DNA of 64,000 nucleotides, taken from the NCBI GenBank assembly GCA_963722815.1, contig CAVROM010000010.1, positions 124,001-188,000 of the forward strand, in the 5' to 3' direction. The notes beneath the pieces are model-generated. The model saw nothing but the letters and a program-made list of their open reading frames with translations, was not told the DNA's origin and did not search any database. Positions 1 to 9,063 of this stretch are shown here, in pieces. The translations under genes and the position numbers were made by a program. The number at the start of each line of letters is the position of its first letter. Within the stretch, counting starts at the first letter, position 1. The DNA is from DASQFQ01 sp963722815 (GTDB taxonomy: Bacteria; Actinomycetota; Thermoleophilia; Solirubrobacterales; Solirubrobacteraceae).

Positions 1-2
1 GC

Positions 3-2246
3 ACGAGCTCGGACGTCGCGTTCGCCGACGCCTACGTGAAGGGGGTCAAGGGCTTCAACGCCCGCGACGCCTACGCCGCCGCGGTCCGGAACGCCACCGT
101 GGAGCCGCCGGGCGACGATCCGAACGACCCGAGCGTCGGCCGCAAGGGCCTGGAGACGTCGCTGTTCCTCGGCTACACGCCGTCGGTGGTGTCCGAGGGC
201 GTCTCGTGGGCGCTCGAGGGCTATATCAACGACTTCGGCATCGGCAACATGGCGAAGGCGCTGGCCCGCCGAGCGAGCGGCGCCGACAAGCGGCGGCTGC
301 GAGAGGAGTCCGAGTACTTCCTCAGCCGCGCCACCAACTACGTGAACATGTTCGACCCGGCGATCGGCTTCTTCCAGGGCCGCTCCGCCAGCGGTCGCTG
401 GAAGTCCTCACCCGACGAGTACGACCCGCGGGTGTGGGGCCACGAGCACGACTACACCGAGACCGACGGCTGGAACTTCGCGTTCCACGTGCCGCAGGAC
501 GGCCAGGGGCTCGCGAACCTCTACGGCGGCCGGGCCGCGCTCGCGCGCAAGCTCGACGCGTTCTTCGCGACGCCGGAGACCGGGACGTTCACGGGCTCCT
601 ACGGCGGGACGATCCACGAGATGCTCGAGGCGCGCGACGTGCGCATGGGCCAGTGGGGCTTCTCGAATCAGGTGTCGCACCACATCCCGTGGATGTACGC
701 GTACGCCAAGCAGCCGTGGAAGACCGCGGAGAAGACCCGCGAGGCGCTGCGCCGTCTCTACTCCGGCTCCGAGATCGGCCAGGGCTACGCGGGCGACGAG
801 GACAACGGTGAGACGTCGACCTGGTACCTGTTCGCCGCCGCGGGGCTGTACCCGCTCCAGATGGGGAGCCCGAACTACGTCATCGGCTCGCCGCTGTTCA
901 AGAAGCTGACGATCCGCCGGTCCGGGCGGGACATCGTCGTCCGCGCGCCGAACAACAGCACGCGCAACGTGTACGTGCAGGGCCTGCGGGTCAACGGCCG
1001 GCGCTGGAACAAGACGTACCTGCCGCACTCGATGCTCGCCAACGGCGCCACGCTGACGTTCGACATGGGCCCGCGGCCGTCCGGCTGGGCGACTCACGGC
1101 AACACGGCACCGCCGTCGCTGACCCAGGGGCGCGAGCCGGCACGGCCGCTGCGCGACGCCACCGGCAAGCACGGCGGCGAAGCGACCTCGAGCACCGGCA
1201 ACGATGTCTCGAAGTTGTTCGACGACAGCTCGGCGACCGAGGCGTCGACCGGCAAGTGGGTCGAGTACGCGTTCCGCCGGCGGCGTGACGCGCGCTTCTA
1301 CACGCTGACGTCCGGCGCGTCGGCCCGGTCGGACCCCGCGCGCTGGACGCTCAAGGGCTCGAACAACGACGGCCGGTCTTGGAAGGTGCTGGACACGCGC
1401 TCCGGCGAGACGTTCAAGTGGCGCAAGCAGACCCGGCCGTTCAAGATCGACCGGCCGGGCCGCTACGAGCGCTACCGGCTCGAGGCGAGCGGCACGCTCG
1501 CCGAGATCGAGCTCCTCAACCACGACGAAGCCGTGCCGCTCGGAACCGAGGTCGGGTCGAGCGCCACCTGGCCCGGCTCGACCGTGCCCGTCCGCGTGGA
1601 GGTGTGGAACTCCGGCGGGGAGTCCCTCAGCGGCGATGTGGCCCTGTCCGTCCCCGATGGCTGGAGCGCGAGCCCGCCGACTCGCTCGTTCGGGCCGCTG
1701 GCGACAGGGCGCTCGCAGACGCTGACCTTCGACGTCAACGTGCCGGCGGGCGTGGAGCCGGGCGAGTACCACGTCGAGGCGAAGGCGACCTCCGGATCGG
1801 TCGAGGTGCACGGCACCGGCTCGGTGCAGGTGCTCGGCGACACGATCGAGTTCAGCCCGGGCACGGCGGCCGAGGAGCCGTGGTTGAGCGAGGACGGCGG
1901 CTCACAGCTCGACGGCGAGGCGTTCGACGGCCGCGGGCGCTTCACCGACAACGAGCGCTTCTTCGTCTACAAGTTCGAGCTGCCCGCCGACGTGACGGGC
2001 GGGACGCTCAGCCTCAACATCGGCAACGAGTTCCACGTCGAGGCGTCGACGGACGGCTCGAGCTGGACGACGGTGCTGCACGAGGACCGGGAGATCCGCG
2101 ACCAGTCGAACCGCGCGTGGCGGGACCTCGACCTCAACGCGCTGCGCGGGAGCGGCCGGACCGTGTACCTCCGGGTCTCCGACTCGTTCCCCTCCGACGG
2201 CTGGGGCGGATGGCTGGGGCGGACGAAGCTGGTGCTGCAGCGGTAG
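3..2246 (+). CDS. GH92-family alpha-mannosidase, 3' part
   Basis: The gene runs in from the left edge; the frame is open from base 3, so the start lies outside the window and about 747 residues are visible. Residues of roughly the first 300 match the C-terminal catalytic part of glycoside hydrolase family 92, calcium-dependent exo-alpha-mannosidases. The diagnostic stretch is GDEDNGETSTWYLFAAAGLY followed by MGSPNYVIGSPLF. A likely F5/8-type or NPCBM-like carbohydrate-binding region follows, then an Ig-like NEW3 segment (around DVALSVPDGWSASPPTRSFG), then another beta-rich domain ending at the stop. Such multidomain GH92 enzymes are normally secreted and trim mannose-containing glycans; the signal peptide would be off the window. 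A convergent ABC transporter ends 6 bp downstream. The family call is firm; the exact linkage cleaved is not known. Confidence 0.88.
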   Translation, partial: TSSDVAFADAYVKGVKGFNARDAYAAAVRNATVEPPGDDPNDPSVGRKGLETSLFLGYTPSVVSEGVSWALEGYINDFGIGNMAKALARRASGADKRRLREESEYFLSRATNYVNMFDPAIGFFQGRSASGRWKSSPDEYDPRVWGHEHDYTETDGWNFAFHVPQDGQGLANLYGGRAALARKLDAFFATPETGTFTGSYGGTIHEMLEARDVRMGQWGFSNQVSHHIPWMYAYAKQPWKTAEKTREALRRLYSGSEIGQGYAGDEDNGETSTWYLFAAAGLYPLQMGSPNYVIGSPLFKKLTIRRSGRDIVVRAPNNSTRNVYVQGLRVNGRRWNKTYLPHSMLANGATLTFDMGPRPSGWATHGNTAPPSLTQGREPARPLRDATGKHGGEATSSTGNDVSKLFDDSSATEASTGKWVEYAFRRRRDARFYTLTSGASARSDPARWTLKGSNNDGRSWKVLDTRSGETFKWRKQTRPFKIDRPGRYERYRLEASGTLAEIELLNHDEAVPLGTEVGSSATWPGSTVPVRVEVWNSGGESLSGDVALSVPDGWSASPPTRSFGPLATGRSQTLTFDVNVPAGVEPGEYHVEAKATSGSVEVHGTGSVQVLGDTIEFSPGTAAEEPWLSEDGGSQLDGEAFDGRGRFTDNERFFVYKFELPADVTGGTLSLNIGNEFHVEASTDGSSWTTVLHEDREIRDQSNRAWRDLDLNALRGSGRTVYLRVSDSFPSDGWGGWLGRTKLVLQR

Positions 2247-2252
2247 CGAGGT

Positions 2253-3023
2253 CTAGAGTGCGGCGCGACGGTAGGCGCGGACGGCGAGCGGGGCGAAGAT
2301 GGCGATCAACCCGAGCGTCCACGCCACCGCGCCCCACACGTAGTTGCCCGCCGGGGCGTCGAGCCACAGCGCGCGCACCGCGTTGACCACGATCGTGAAC
2401 GGGTTGATGTCGGCGAACGCCTGCAGCCAGTCCGGCATCGAGTCGGTCGGCACGAACGCCGACGACGCGAACGTGAGCGGGAAGATCGCCAGGAAGCCCA
2501 CCGACTGCGCCGACTCCGGCGAGCTGGCGACCATCCCCATGAGGGCGAAGAGCCACGAGAACGCGTAGCCGAACAGCAACAGCAGCAGGATGCCGGCAAC
2601 GATCTCGTAGACCGGCGAGTCGAAGTTGAAGCCGACGAGGTAGCCGACGCTGATCATCACCGCGAGCGAGAACGTGTTGAGAGCCACGTCGGCCAGCGTG
2701 CGCCCGGCCAGCACCGCGGAGCGCGACATCGGCAGCGAGCGGAAGCGGTCGATCAGGCCCTTGCGGAGGTCCTCGTTGAGCCCGATCGCCGTGACGAAGC
2801 CGCCGAACGCGATCGACTGGGTGATGATCCCCGGCATCAGGAAGTCGACGTAGTCGTAGCCCGGCGTGCTGATTGCACCGCCGAAGACGTAGACGAACAG
2901 CACGATGAACATCACGGGCTGGATCGTGTAGGCGATCAGCAGATCGGGCTGGCGGGGGACGCGCTTCAGGTTGCGCTTGGCCAGCACCGCCGTGTCCGAG
3001 ATGGCGTAGGCGAGCGAGCTCAT
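2253..3023 (-). CDS. ABC-2 type export permease, DrrB-like
   Basis: This 256-residue multi-span membrane protein begins MSSLAYAISDTAVLAKRNLK and contains the ABC-2 permease pattern, with a long cytoplasmic N-terminus, about six hydrophobic segments and a conserved loop before the third (residues near ITQSIAFGGFVTAIGLNEDL). It would form the membrane half of an exporter with the ATPase encoded just upstream. The ATG at 3023 is chosen because it overlaps the ATPase stop codon in an ATGA arrangement and starts the recognisable domain; the open frame extends further upstream but only through the ATPase gene. DrrAB-type pairs export hydrophobic drugs or lipids in actinobacteria; the substrate here cannot be told from sequence. 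Confidence 0.88.
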   Translation of the reverse strand: MSSLAYAISDTAVLAKRNLKRVPRQPDLLIAYTIQPVMFIVLFVYVFGGAISTPGYDYVDFLMPGIITQSIAFGGFVTAIGLNEDLRKGLIDRFRSLPMSRSAVLAGRTLADVALNTFSLAVMISVGYLVGFNFDSPVYEIVAGILLLLLFGYAFSWLFALMGMVASSPESAQSVGFLAIFPLTFASSAFVPTDSMPDWLQAFADINPFTIVVNAVRALWLDAPAGNYVWGAVAWTLGLIAIFAPLAVRAYRRAAL

Positions 3024-4000
3024 GCGACGGCCTCCTCCTCGTCGGCGACCGGCTCCTCCTCGGCGCGCTTGCCGGTCAGGGTGAGGAAGACGTCGTCGAG
3101 CGTCGGGCGGCGCATGCCGAGGTCCTCGATGTCGATGTCGGCGGCGTCGAGCAGGCGGACCGCCTCTGCGATCGAGCCCGCGCGCTGGGTAACGGCGAGC
3201 GTGACGTGCGTGCTGTCGGCCGTCGGCGGGTCGCCGCGCCCGCACAGCGGCGAGAGCACCTCGATCGCGCGCTCACCCTCGGCCTCGTCGCTCAGCGTGA
3301 CCTCGAGCCGCTCGCCGCCGACCCGGTCCTTGAGCTCGTCGGGGGTGCCCTCCGCGATCACCCGGCCGTGGTCCATCACCGCGATGCGGTCGGCGAGCCG
3401 GTCGGCCTCCTCGAGGTACTGCGTGGTCAGCAGCACGGTCGTGCCGCGGGCGACGCGGTCCTCGATCGTGTCCCACAGCGCGCGGCGGCTGCGCGGGTCG
3501 AGGCCGGTGGTCGGCTCGTCGAGGAACAGCACCGGCGGGCGGGCGACGAGCGCGGCCGCGAGGTCGAGCCGGCGGCGCATGCCGCCGGAGTAGGTCTTGG
3601 CGACGCGGTCGCCGGCCTCGTCGAGCTCGAAGCGCTCGAGCAGCTCGCGCGCGCGGGTCTGCGACGCGCCCTTGCCGAGGTGGTAGAGGCGCCCGACCAT
3701 CTCGAGGTTCTCGTAGCCGGTGAGGTTCTCGTCGACCGCGGCGTTCTGGCCCGCGAGCCCGATGTGGGCGCGCAGCTCGGTCGCCTGCTTCACGACGTCG
3801 AAGCCGGCGATGCGGGCGCTGCCCTGATCGGGCTTGAGCAGCGTGGCGAGGATGCGCACGGCGGTCGTCTTGCCGGCGCCGTTCGGCCCGAGGAGGCCGA
3901 GCACGGTGCCCTCCTGCGCCTCGAGGTCGATGCCGTCGAGGGCCACGACGTCGCCGTAGGTCTTGGCCAGTCCGGTGGCGGTGATGGCGGGTTCGGACAT
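3020..4000 (-). CDS. ABC exporter ATP-binding protein, DrrA-like
   Basis: A 326-residue nucleotide-binding subunit. Walker A is GPNGAGKTT near residue 38, the signature is YSGGMRRRLDLAAAL near residue 137, Walker B with the catalytic glutamate is VLFLDEPTTGLDPRSRR, and the switch region is VLLTTQYLEEADRL. A C-terminal extension of about 80 residues follows, typical of DrrA/CcmA-type exporters. It shares a 4-bp ATGA overlap with the permease and starts 30 bp from the divergent mutY gene. The ATG at 4000 is preceded by a TAGTACGTT stretch that could hold its promoter -10. It powers export through the partner permease at the cytoplasmic face. Confidence 0.92.
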   Translation of the reverse strand: MSEPAITATGLAKTYGDVVALDGIDLEAQEGTVLGLLGPNGAGKTTAVRILATLLKPDQGSARIAGFDVVKQATELRAHIGLAGQNAAVDENLTGYENLEMVGRLYHLGKGASQTRARELLERFELDEAGDRVAKTYSGGMRRRLDLAAALVARPPVLFLDEPTTGLDPRSRRALWDTIEDRVARGTTVLLTTQYLEEADRLADRIAVMDHGRVIAEGTPDELKDRVGGERLEVTLSDEAEGERAIEVLSPLCGRGDPPTADSTHVTLAVTQRAGSIAEAVRLLDAADIDIEDLGMRRPTLDDVFLTLTGKRAEEEPVADEEEAVA

Positions 4001-4030
4001 CGACGATGGAACGTACTAGGGTCGCCTGAC

Positions 4031-4816
4031 GTGCCCGGTGAAGCGCTGTTGAACTGGTACGAGACCGTGCGCAGGCCGCTGCCGTGGCGGTTCACGCGCG
4101 ACCCGTGGGCGCTGCTGGTGAGCGAGGTGATGCTGCAGCAGACGCAGGCGGCGCGGGTCGTGCCGCACTACGAGCGCTTCCTCACGCGCTTCCCGACGCC
4201 GGCGGCGTGTGCGGAGGCTCCCGCGGCCGAGGTGATCGCCGCGTGGAGCGGGCTCGGCTACAACCGCCGTGCGCTGGCGCTGCGCGCGGCCGCGGGTGTG
4301 GTCGCGGCGGACGGCTGGCCGGCGGATCTGCGGGCGCTGCCGGGCGTCGGGCCATATACCGCGGCGGCCGTCGCCTCGTTCGCGTGGGACGCGCAGGTGG
4401 CCGCGGTCGACACCAACGTGCGCCGCGTGATCGAGCGCCGCGACGGCGTCCGCCGGACGCCGCGCGCCCTTGCTCGCCGCGCGGCCGAGCTGCTGCCCGA
4501 GGGTCGAGCGGCGGCGTGGAACCAGGCGCTGATGGAGCTCGGCGCGACGGTCTGCCGCCCGCGCCGGCCACGCTGCGGCGAGTGCCCGCTCCGTCACGGC
4601 TGCGCCGGGCCTGACGCGCTGCCGCCCCCGGCGCGCCCGCGCGGCGAGCGCTTCGAGACCTCCGATCGCTGGGCCCGCGGGCGGCTGCTGGCGGCGCTGG
4701 TGGCTGGGGAGGAGCCGCCGCCGCTGGACCCCGAGCGCCGGGAACGGGCTCTCGCGGGCCTTGAGCGAGATGGCCTGGTGGTGCTCGGCGAAGGGGGCGA
4801 GCCGACGCTCCCATGA
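4031..4816 (+). CDS. mutY: A/G-specific adenine DNA glycosylase MutY
   Basis: MutY removes adenine mispaired with 8-oxoguanine in base-excision repair. The 261-residue protein has the N-terminal motif RRPLPWR, the catalytic-glutamate region LVSEVMLQQTQ, the helix-hairpin-helix GVGPYTAAAVASFAW with the following VDTNVRRV (catalytic Asp), and the iron-sulphur loop C-x6-C-x2-C-x5-C (CRPRRPRCGECPLRHGC). It is shorter than the usual 350 residues because the C-terminal NUDIX-like 8-oxoG recognition domain is reduced to about 60 weakly related residues, as in some actinobacterial MutY. The GTG at 4031 starts just before the conserved region; TAGGGT at 4017-4022 lies 8 nt before it, so translation may be leaderless. 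The next gene overlaps it by 4 bp. Confidence 0.93.
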   Translation: MPGEALLNWYETVRRPLPWRFTRDPWALLVSEVMLQQTQAARVVPHYERFLTRFPTPAACAEAPAAEVIAAWSGLGYNRRALALRAAAGVVAADGWPADLRALPGVGPYTAAAVASFAWDAQVAAVDTNVRRVIERRDGVRRTPRALARRAAELLPEGRAAAWNQALMELGATVCRPRRPRCGECPLRHGCAGPDALPPPARPRGERFETSDRWARGRLLAALVAGEEPPPLDPERRERALAGLERDGLVVLGEGGEPTLP

Positions 4817-5613
4817 GGCGCGTGGTCCTCACCCTCCGCGCCGACGCGGTCGAGGACGTGCTCGACGAGCTGCTCCCGCTGCTCCCGCAGGGCGTCTACG
4901 AGCAGCCGCTCGACGGCGGGCGGGCGGAGGTCGCGTTCTACGGCCACGAGCCCGACGGGCCGGCGCTCGACGCGCTCGCCGGCGACGCGCTGGTCGCGCG
5001 TGAAGAAGAGGAGGTGGGCGACGACGCCGAGGAGCGCCGGCGCCGCGCCGGCCACGCGTGGGAGATCGCCGGACAGCTGCGCGTGCGCGCGCCCGCCGAC
5101 GCGCCCGGCGGCGACGGGCTGCGCGAGATCGTCATCGAGCCGGTGACGGGCGCGTTCGGCACCGGCGCGCATCCGACCACGCGCATGACGCTCGAGCTGC
5201 TGCTGCGGCTCGAGCCCGGAGGCGGCCTCGTCGACCTCGGCTGCGGTGCGGGCGTGGTCGCGATCGCCGCGGCCGGCCTCGGGTGGGATCCCGTGTTCGG
5301 GGTCGATGTCGAGCAGCGCGCGGTCGACGCGACGATCCGCAACGCGGAGCGCAACGGTGTCGTGGTGCGGGCGGTCCAGGCCGACCTGCGCGAGGTGCCG
5401 CCTCCGCCGGCCCCCGCGCTGGCCGCCAACATGCCGCTGTACGTGCACGAGCACGTCGCGCGCGCGCTCGATCCCGTCACGCGCCACGTGATCGCCAGCG
5501 GCATCGTCGACGACACCGCGCCCGCGATCCTCGAGCTGTACGGCGCGGCCGGGCTGAGCGAGCGCGCGCGCATGAGCGAGAACGGCTGGGTGGCGCTGTG
5601 GCTGACGCGCTGA
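4813..5613 (+). CDS. prmA: PrmA-like ribosomal protein L11 methyltransferase
   Basis: This 266-residue class I methyltransferase resembles PrmA, which trimethylates ribosomal protein L11. An N-terminal substrate domain (about residues 1-95, highly acidic) precedes the family motif GAFGTGAHPTTRMTLELL, SAM-binding motif I DLGCGAGVVAIAAAGLG and an acidic motif II (GVDVEQRAVDAT). Motif IV reads AANMPLYVH instead of the usual ANIL, so its target may differ from L11. The ATG overlaps the mutY stop (ATGA), indicating co-transcription. The C-terminus ENGWVALWLTR matches the typical family ending. The methyltransferase assignment is solid; L11 as substrate is inferred. Confidence 0.82.
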   Translation: MRRVVLTLRADAVEDVLDELLPLLPQGVYEQPLDGGRAEVAFYGHEPDGPALDALAGDALVAREEEEVGDDAEERRRRAGHAWEIAGQLRVRAPADAPGGDGLREIVIEPVTGAFGTGAHPTTRMTLELLLRLEPGGGLVDLGCGAGVVAIAAAGLGWDPVFGVDVEQRAVDATIRNAERNGVVVRAVQADLREVPPPPAPALAANMPLYVHEHVARALDPVTRHVIASGIVDDTAPAILELYGAAGLSERARMSENGWVALWLTR

Positions 5614-6029
5614 GCCTGCTCGACCCCGGCCCGGCCGCCGCTGCCGGCGCCGCCCACGGCCAGCTCGCCAGCAGCCTCCCCGGCGGCGGCCTGGCGATCA
5701 GCTGCCACAAGCTCGTCGAGGACTCGGCGCGCGCGCTGGTCCTGCTCGCGCCCGGGCTGCTGCGGCTCGACGCCCGGCCGGTCGAGGACACGCTGCAGGT
5801 GATGACCCGCTCGCTCCACCCGGCGCTCGTGCGGTGGCACCTGATCGACGACGCGATCGTGCGCGACTACAAGTCGACCGACGAGCCCTACCGACTCGAC
5901 TGGGCGGTCGAGCTCCCGCTCGAGCCGCGTCCGATCCGCGGCCGCGTGAGCCTGACCATGACCGCCGACCTCGAGCGCGGGCTCGCGCACTTCGTCGCCC
6001 ACGGCGTCCTGACCGAGGTCAGCGCGTAG
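5598..6029 (+). CDS. Hypothetical protein following prmA
   Basis: A 143-residue protein starting at GTG 5598, which overlaps the end of the prmA-like gene by 16 bp. The sequence is soluble-looking, with an Ala/Gly-rich beginning, then LLRLDARPVEDTLQVMTRSL and a C-terminal half rich in alternating hydrophobic residues (LDWAVELPLEPRPIRGRVSL) that suggests beta strands. No family is recognised and there are no catalytic-looking motifs or membrane segments. Overlap with prmA and the 12-bp gap to the next gene place it in the mutY-prmA operon. The coding frame is supported by its position and normal codon use; function unknown. Confidence 0.6.
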   Translation: MADALSLLDPGPAAAAGAAHGQLASSLPGGGLAISCHKLVEDSARALVLLAPGLLRLDARPVEDTLQVMTRSLHPALVRWHLIDDAIVRDYKSTDEPYRLDWAVELPLEPRPIRGRVSLTMTADLERGLAHFVAHGVLTEVSA

Positions 6030-6041
6030 CATCCTGCGGCC

Positions 6042-6749
6042 ATGGACCGGCCCCGCATCCAGCGCTCCGACTTCCCGACCGTCCGTCGCGGCTACGAGCC
6101 CGACGCGGTCGACGCCCACCTCCGCCGCATCGCCGACGAGGTCGAGGCCCTGCGCTCCCGCGGCCCCGTCGCGTCAGCGGCCTCCTCGCAGGTGCAGAAG
6201 ATCCTCGAGGCCGCCGAGACCACCGCCGACCAGCTGCGCGCCGACGCGGGCGAGGAGGCGCAGGAGCACGTCCACCGCGTCTCCACCGCCGCCCGCGAGC
6301 TGCTCGAGCGGCTCGGCGCGATGCACGACGAGCTGGGCTCGATGATGGACCGCCTGCGCGAGGAGGCGGGCCGGTTGTCCGCGGAGCTGCGGACGCTCGA
6401 GCGCGACGTCGTCGAGCTCGCCCCGCCGGTGGAGGATGAGGGGCCGCTGCCGAGCGCGCCCGAGGTCGCCGCCGCCGAAGGGACCGCGTCCGAGGCGGTC
6501 GTCGCCCCGGAGGAGCCCGTCGAGGGCACGCCCGAGACGGCCGCCGGCAAGGCCCGCTCGAAGCGCGGCCGCGCGAAGCCCGAGCCCCAGGCCAAGCCCG
6601 ACGATGAGGAGGCCGCGCGGCTCGTCGCGCTCGACATGGCACTCGCCGGCACCCCGCGCGACGAGACCGAGCAGTACCTGGCCGAGCACTACACGCTCGC
6701 CGACCCCGGCGCGATCCTCGACGACGTCTACGCCCTCGCCGGGTCGTGA
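6042..6749 (+). CDS. DivIVA-domain coiled-coil protein
   Basis: The first 40 residues carry the DivIVA-type membrane-curvature domain (FPTVRRGYEPDAVDAHLRRI). This is followed by a long predicted coiled coil rich in Ala, Glu and Arg to about residue 135, then an acidic Pro/Ala-rich linker (PVEDEGPLPSAP onward), a basic patch KARSKRGRAKPEPQAKP and a short C-terminal helical segment. DivIVA/Wag31-like proteins organise polar growth and cell-wall synthesis in actinobacteria. This one has a short coil and an extra tail, so it may be a paralogue (SepIVA- or GpsB-like role) rather than the main polar scaffold. TAGCAT at 6027-6032 lies 9 nt before the ATG. The next gene overlaps the stop by 4 bp. Confidence 0.8.
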   Translation: MDRPRIQRSDFPTVRRGYEPDAVDAHLRRIADEVEALRSRGPVASAASSQVQKILEAAETTADQLRADAGEEAQEHVHRVSTAARELLERLGAMHDELGSMMDRLREEAGRLSAELRTLERDVVELAPPVEDEGPLPSAPEVAAAEGTASEAVVAPEEPVEGTPETAAGKARSKRGRAKPEPQAKPDDEEAARLVALDMALAGTPRDETEQYLAEHYTLADPGAILDDVYALAGS

Positions 6750-8267
6750 GCGCCGCGCCCGCCGAGCTGGCCGCCCTCCAAGAGCGGATGGCCGAGCTGA
6801 CCGATCTCGGCCGCATCCAGTCGATGCTGTTCTGGGACCAGAACACGATGATGCCGCCGAACGGCGCCTCCGCCCGCGCGGACCACTCGTCGACGCTCGA
6901 GGTGATCGCCCACGACAAGCTGATCGACCCCGAGATCGGGCGGCTCCTCGACGCGCTCGAGCCGTGGGCCGACGGCGAGGATCCTGACTCCGACGACGTC
7001 CGCCTGCTCGCCGCCGTCCGGCGCGACCACGAGAAGGCGGCGCGCGTGCCGACCGAGCTCGCCGCCGAGATCAGCCACGCCGACGCGATGGGCCAGCAGG
7101 CCTGGCAGGAGGCGCGCGCGGCATCCGACTTCAGCGTCTTCCGCGACGCGCTCGAGCGCCACATCGAGCTCCGCCGCCGCTACGTCGCCTGCTTCGAGCC
7201 CGTCGAGCACCCGTACGACCTGCTGCTCGACGACTTCGAGCCCGGGCTGACCACTGCCGAGCTCCAGCCGCTGTTCGCCCAGCTCCGCGACGCGCTCGTC
7301 GACCTTGTCAGCCAGGCCGCGGGCGACGGCGACGGGGCGCGCAACCACGGCGTCTTCTCCGGTCCGTTCGAGGTCGGCGACCAGCGCCGCGCGGTGATGG
7401 AGGTGCTCGAGGCGGTCGGCTATCGACGCCGACGGCTGGCGGCTGGACCCGGCGCCGCACCCGTTCGCGCAGTCGCTCGGCCCCACCGACGTCCGCATCA
7501 CCACCCGCTACGACCTGCACGACTTCGGCGTCGCCCACTTCTCCGCCCTGCACGAGTTCGGCCACGGCCTCTACGAGGCGGGCATCCCGCCCGAGCTCGC
7601 GCGCAGCCCGCTCGGCCATACGGTCTCGCTCGGCATCCACGAGTCCCAGAGCCGGCTGTGGGAGAACGTCGTCGGCCGCTCGCGCCCGTTCTGCGGCTGG
7701 GTGCTGCCGATCCTGCGCGAGGCGCTCGGCCCCGGCATCCCCGCCGGCGTCGACGCCGACGCCTTCTACCGCGCGGTCAACTCGGTCCAGCGCTCGCTGA
7801 TCCGCGTCGACGCCGACGAGACGACTTACAACCTCCACATCATCCTCCGCTTCGAGCTCGAGCTGGCGCTGATCGAGGGCACGCTCGCAGTCGACGACCT
7901 GCCGGCCGCGTGGAACGAGGGCATGCAGCGCCTGCTCGGCATCGACGTGCCGGACGCCGCGCAGGGCGTGCTGCAGGACGTGCACTGGGGCGCCGGGCTG
8001 TTCGGCTACTTCCCCACGTACACGCTCGGGAACCTGATCGCCGCGCAGCTCTGGACGCGCGTGCGCGAGGACCTGCCGGAGATCGACGCGCAGCTCTCGA
8101 GCGGCGAGCTCGCCCCGCTGCGCGAGTGGCTGCGCGAGCACATCCACCGCCACGGCCGCAAGTTCCTGCCGCGCGAGCTGCTCCTGCGCGCGACCGGCGA
8201 CACTCTGCGCCCCGAGCCGTTCCTCGACTACCTGCGCGCGAAGCTGCTCGACGCCGGCGCACTGTGA
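6746..8267 (+). CDS. M32 metallocarboxypeptidase, single-base frameshift
   Basis: The product is a thermostable carboxypeptidase 1 (Taq type), which removes C-terminal residues using zinc. The 5' part (to about 7424) gives the N-terminal helical region with IQSMLFWDQNTMMPPNGA. The 3' part, in another frame from about 7425, reads DADGWRLDPAPHPFAQSLG, ITTRYDLHDFG, the HEFGH zinc motif at about 7555 and HESQSRLWENVVGRS with the third ligand. Total length (1522 nt) is one base more than a multiple of three, giving about 507 residues, the normal family size. The join at the sequence ggctatcgacgcc (around 7422-7426) looks like a one-base insertion error. GTG 6746 overlaps the upstream stop (GTGA). 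Cytosolic peptide turnover is the likely role. Confidence 0.88.
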
Positions 8268-8996
8268 ATGGCCGGGGTCGCGCAGAAGCTCCGCGCCCGT
8301 CAGCGCCCGCCGGTACCGGCGCGGGTCGACCTGACCGGCCTGCACCACCCGACTGAGACGCCCGCGAACGCGTTGGCGCACCGCCAGCTCAACAACGCGC
8401 TGGCGATCGCGGCGCGCGCGCACGCCCGCGGCCGCCTGCTCGACGTCGGCTGCGGCGAGAAGCCGTACGCGCCGCTGTTCCGCGACCTGGTCGACGAGCA
8501 CGTCGGCGTCGACCACCCCGAGTCGATCCACCCGCTCGGTTCGGTCGACGTGCTCGCCACCGCCTACGACATCCCGCTCGAGGACGCGTCGTTCGACACC
8601 GTGCTGATGACCGAGGTGCTCGAGCACCTCGAGGAGCCGGGGCGCGCGATCGCCGAGGCGCGGCGCCTGCTGCGGCCGGGCGGCACCCTCATCCTCTCGA
8701 CCCCGTTCATGTGGCCACTGCACGAGGAGCCGCGCGACTTCTTCCGCTACTCGCCGCACGGGCTCCGGCATCTGCTGGAGGGGTTCGAGCCGGTGACCAT
8801 CACGCCGGTCGCGGGCAAATGGACGACGCTGGCGACGTTCGCGAGCTACGCGGTCGCTTCGTACCGCGTCGGCCCGCTACGGATCCCGGTCGACCTGTTC
8901 GCACGCGCGGTGCAGTGGATCGCGGTCCGGCTGGACGAGGTGCACTTCCAGCCGAGCTTCAGCTGGGACCACGTCGTCGTGGCCACGAGGGCCTAG
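8268..8996 (+). CDS. Class I SAM-dependent methyltransferase (type 11)
   Basis: A 242-residue methyltransferase starting immediately after the carboxypeptidase stop codon. SAM-binding motif I is LLDVGCGEKPYAPLF near residue 58, motif II is VGVDHPESI, and motif IV/post-I is SFDTVLMTEVLEHLEEPGRA, followed by RLLRPGGTLILSTPF. The C-terminal half (HEEPRDFFRYSPHGLRHLLE) is common in methyltransferases acting on sugars, polyketides or other small molecules. There is no separate promoter in the zero-length gap, so it is read with the upstream genes. The substrate is not predictable from sequence. Confidence 0.85.
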   Translation: MAGVAQKLRARQRPPVPARVDLTGLHHPTETPANALAHRQLNNALAIAARAHARGRLLDVGCGEKPYAPLFRDLVDEHVGVDHPESIHPLGSVDVLATAYDIPLEDASFDTVLMTEVLEHLEEPGRAIAEARRLLRPGGTLILSTPFMWPLHEEPRDFFRYSPHGLRHLLEGFEPVTITPVAGKWTTLATFASYAVASYRVGPLRIPVDLFARAVQWIAVRLDEVHFQPSFSWDHVVVATRA

Positions 8997-9063
8997 ACCG
9001 CAGGGCGTGTCCTGTCCATGACCCGCCCGGTCTCGCGCGCGAGGGTGCGGGTACCCGAGTGAC

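Noticed and set aside
408..1811. Long antisense open frame opposite the GH92 gene
   Set aside because: Its translation is low-complexity Arg/Ala/Gly and follows from high GC; the sense frame carries clear GH92 motifs.
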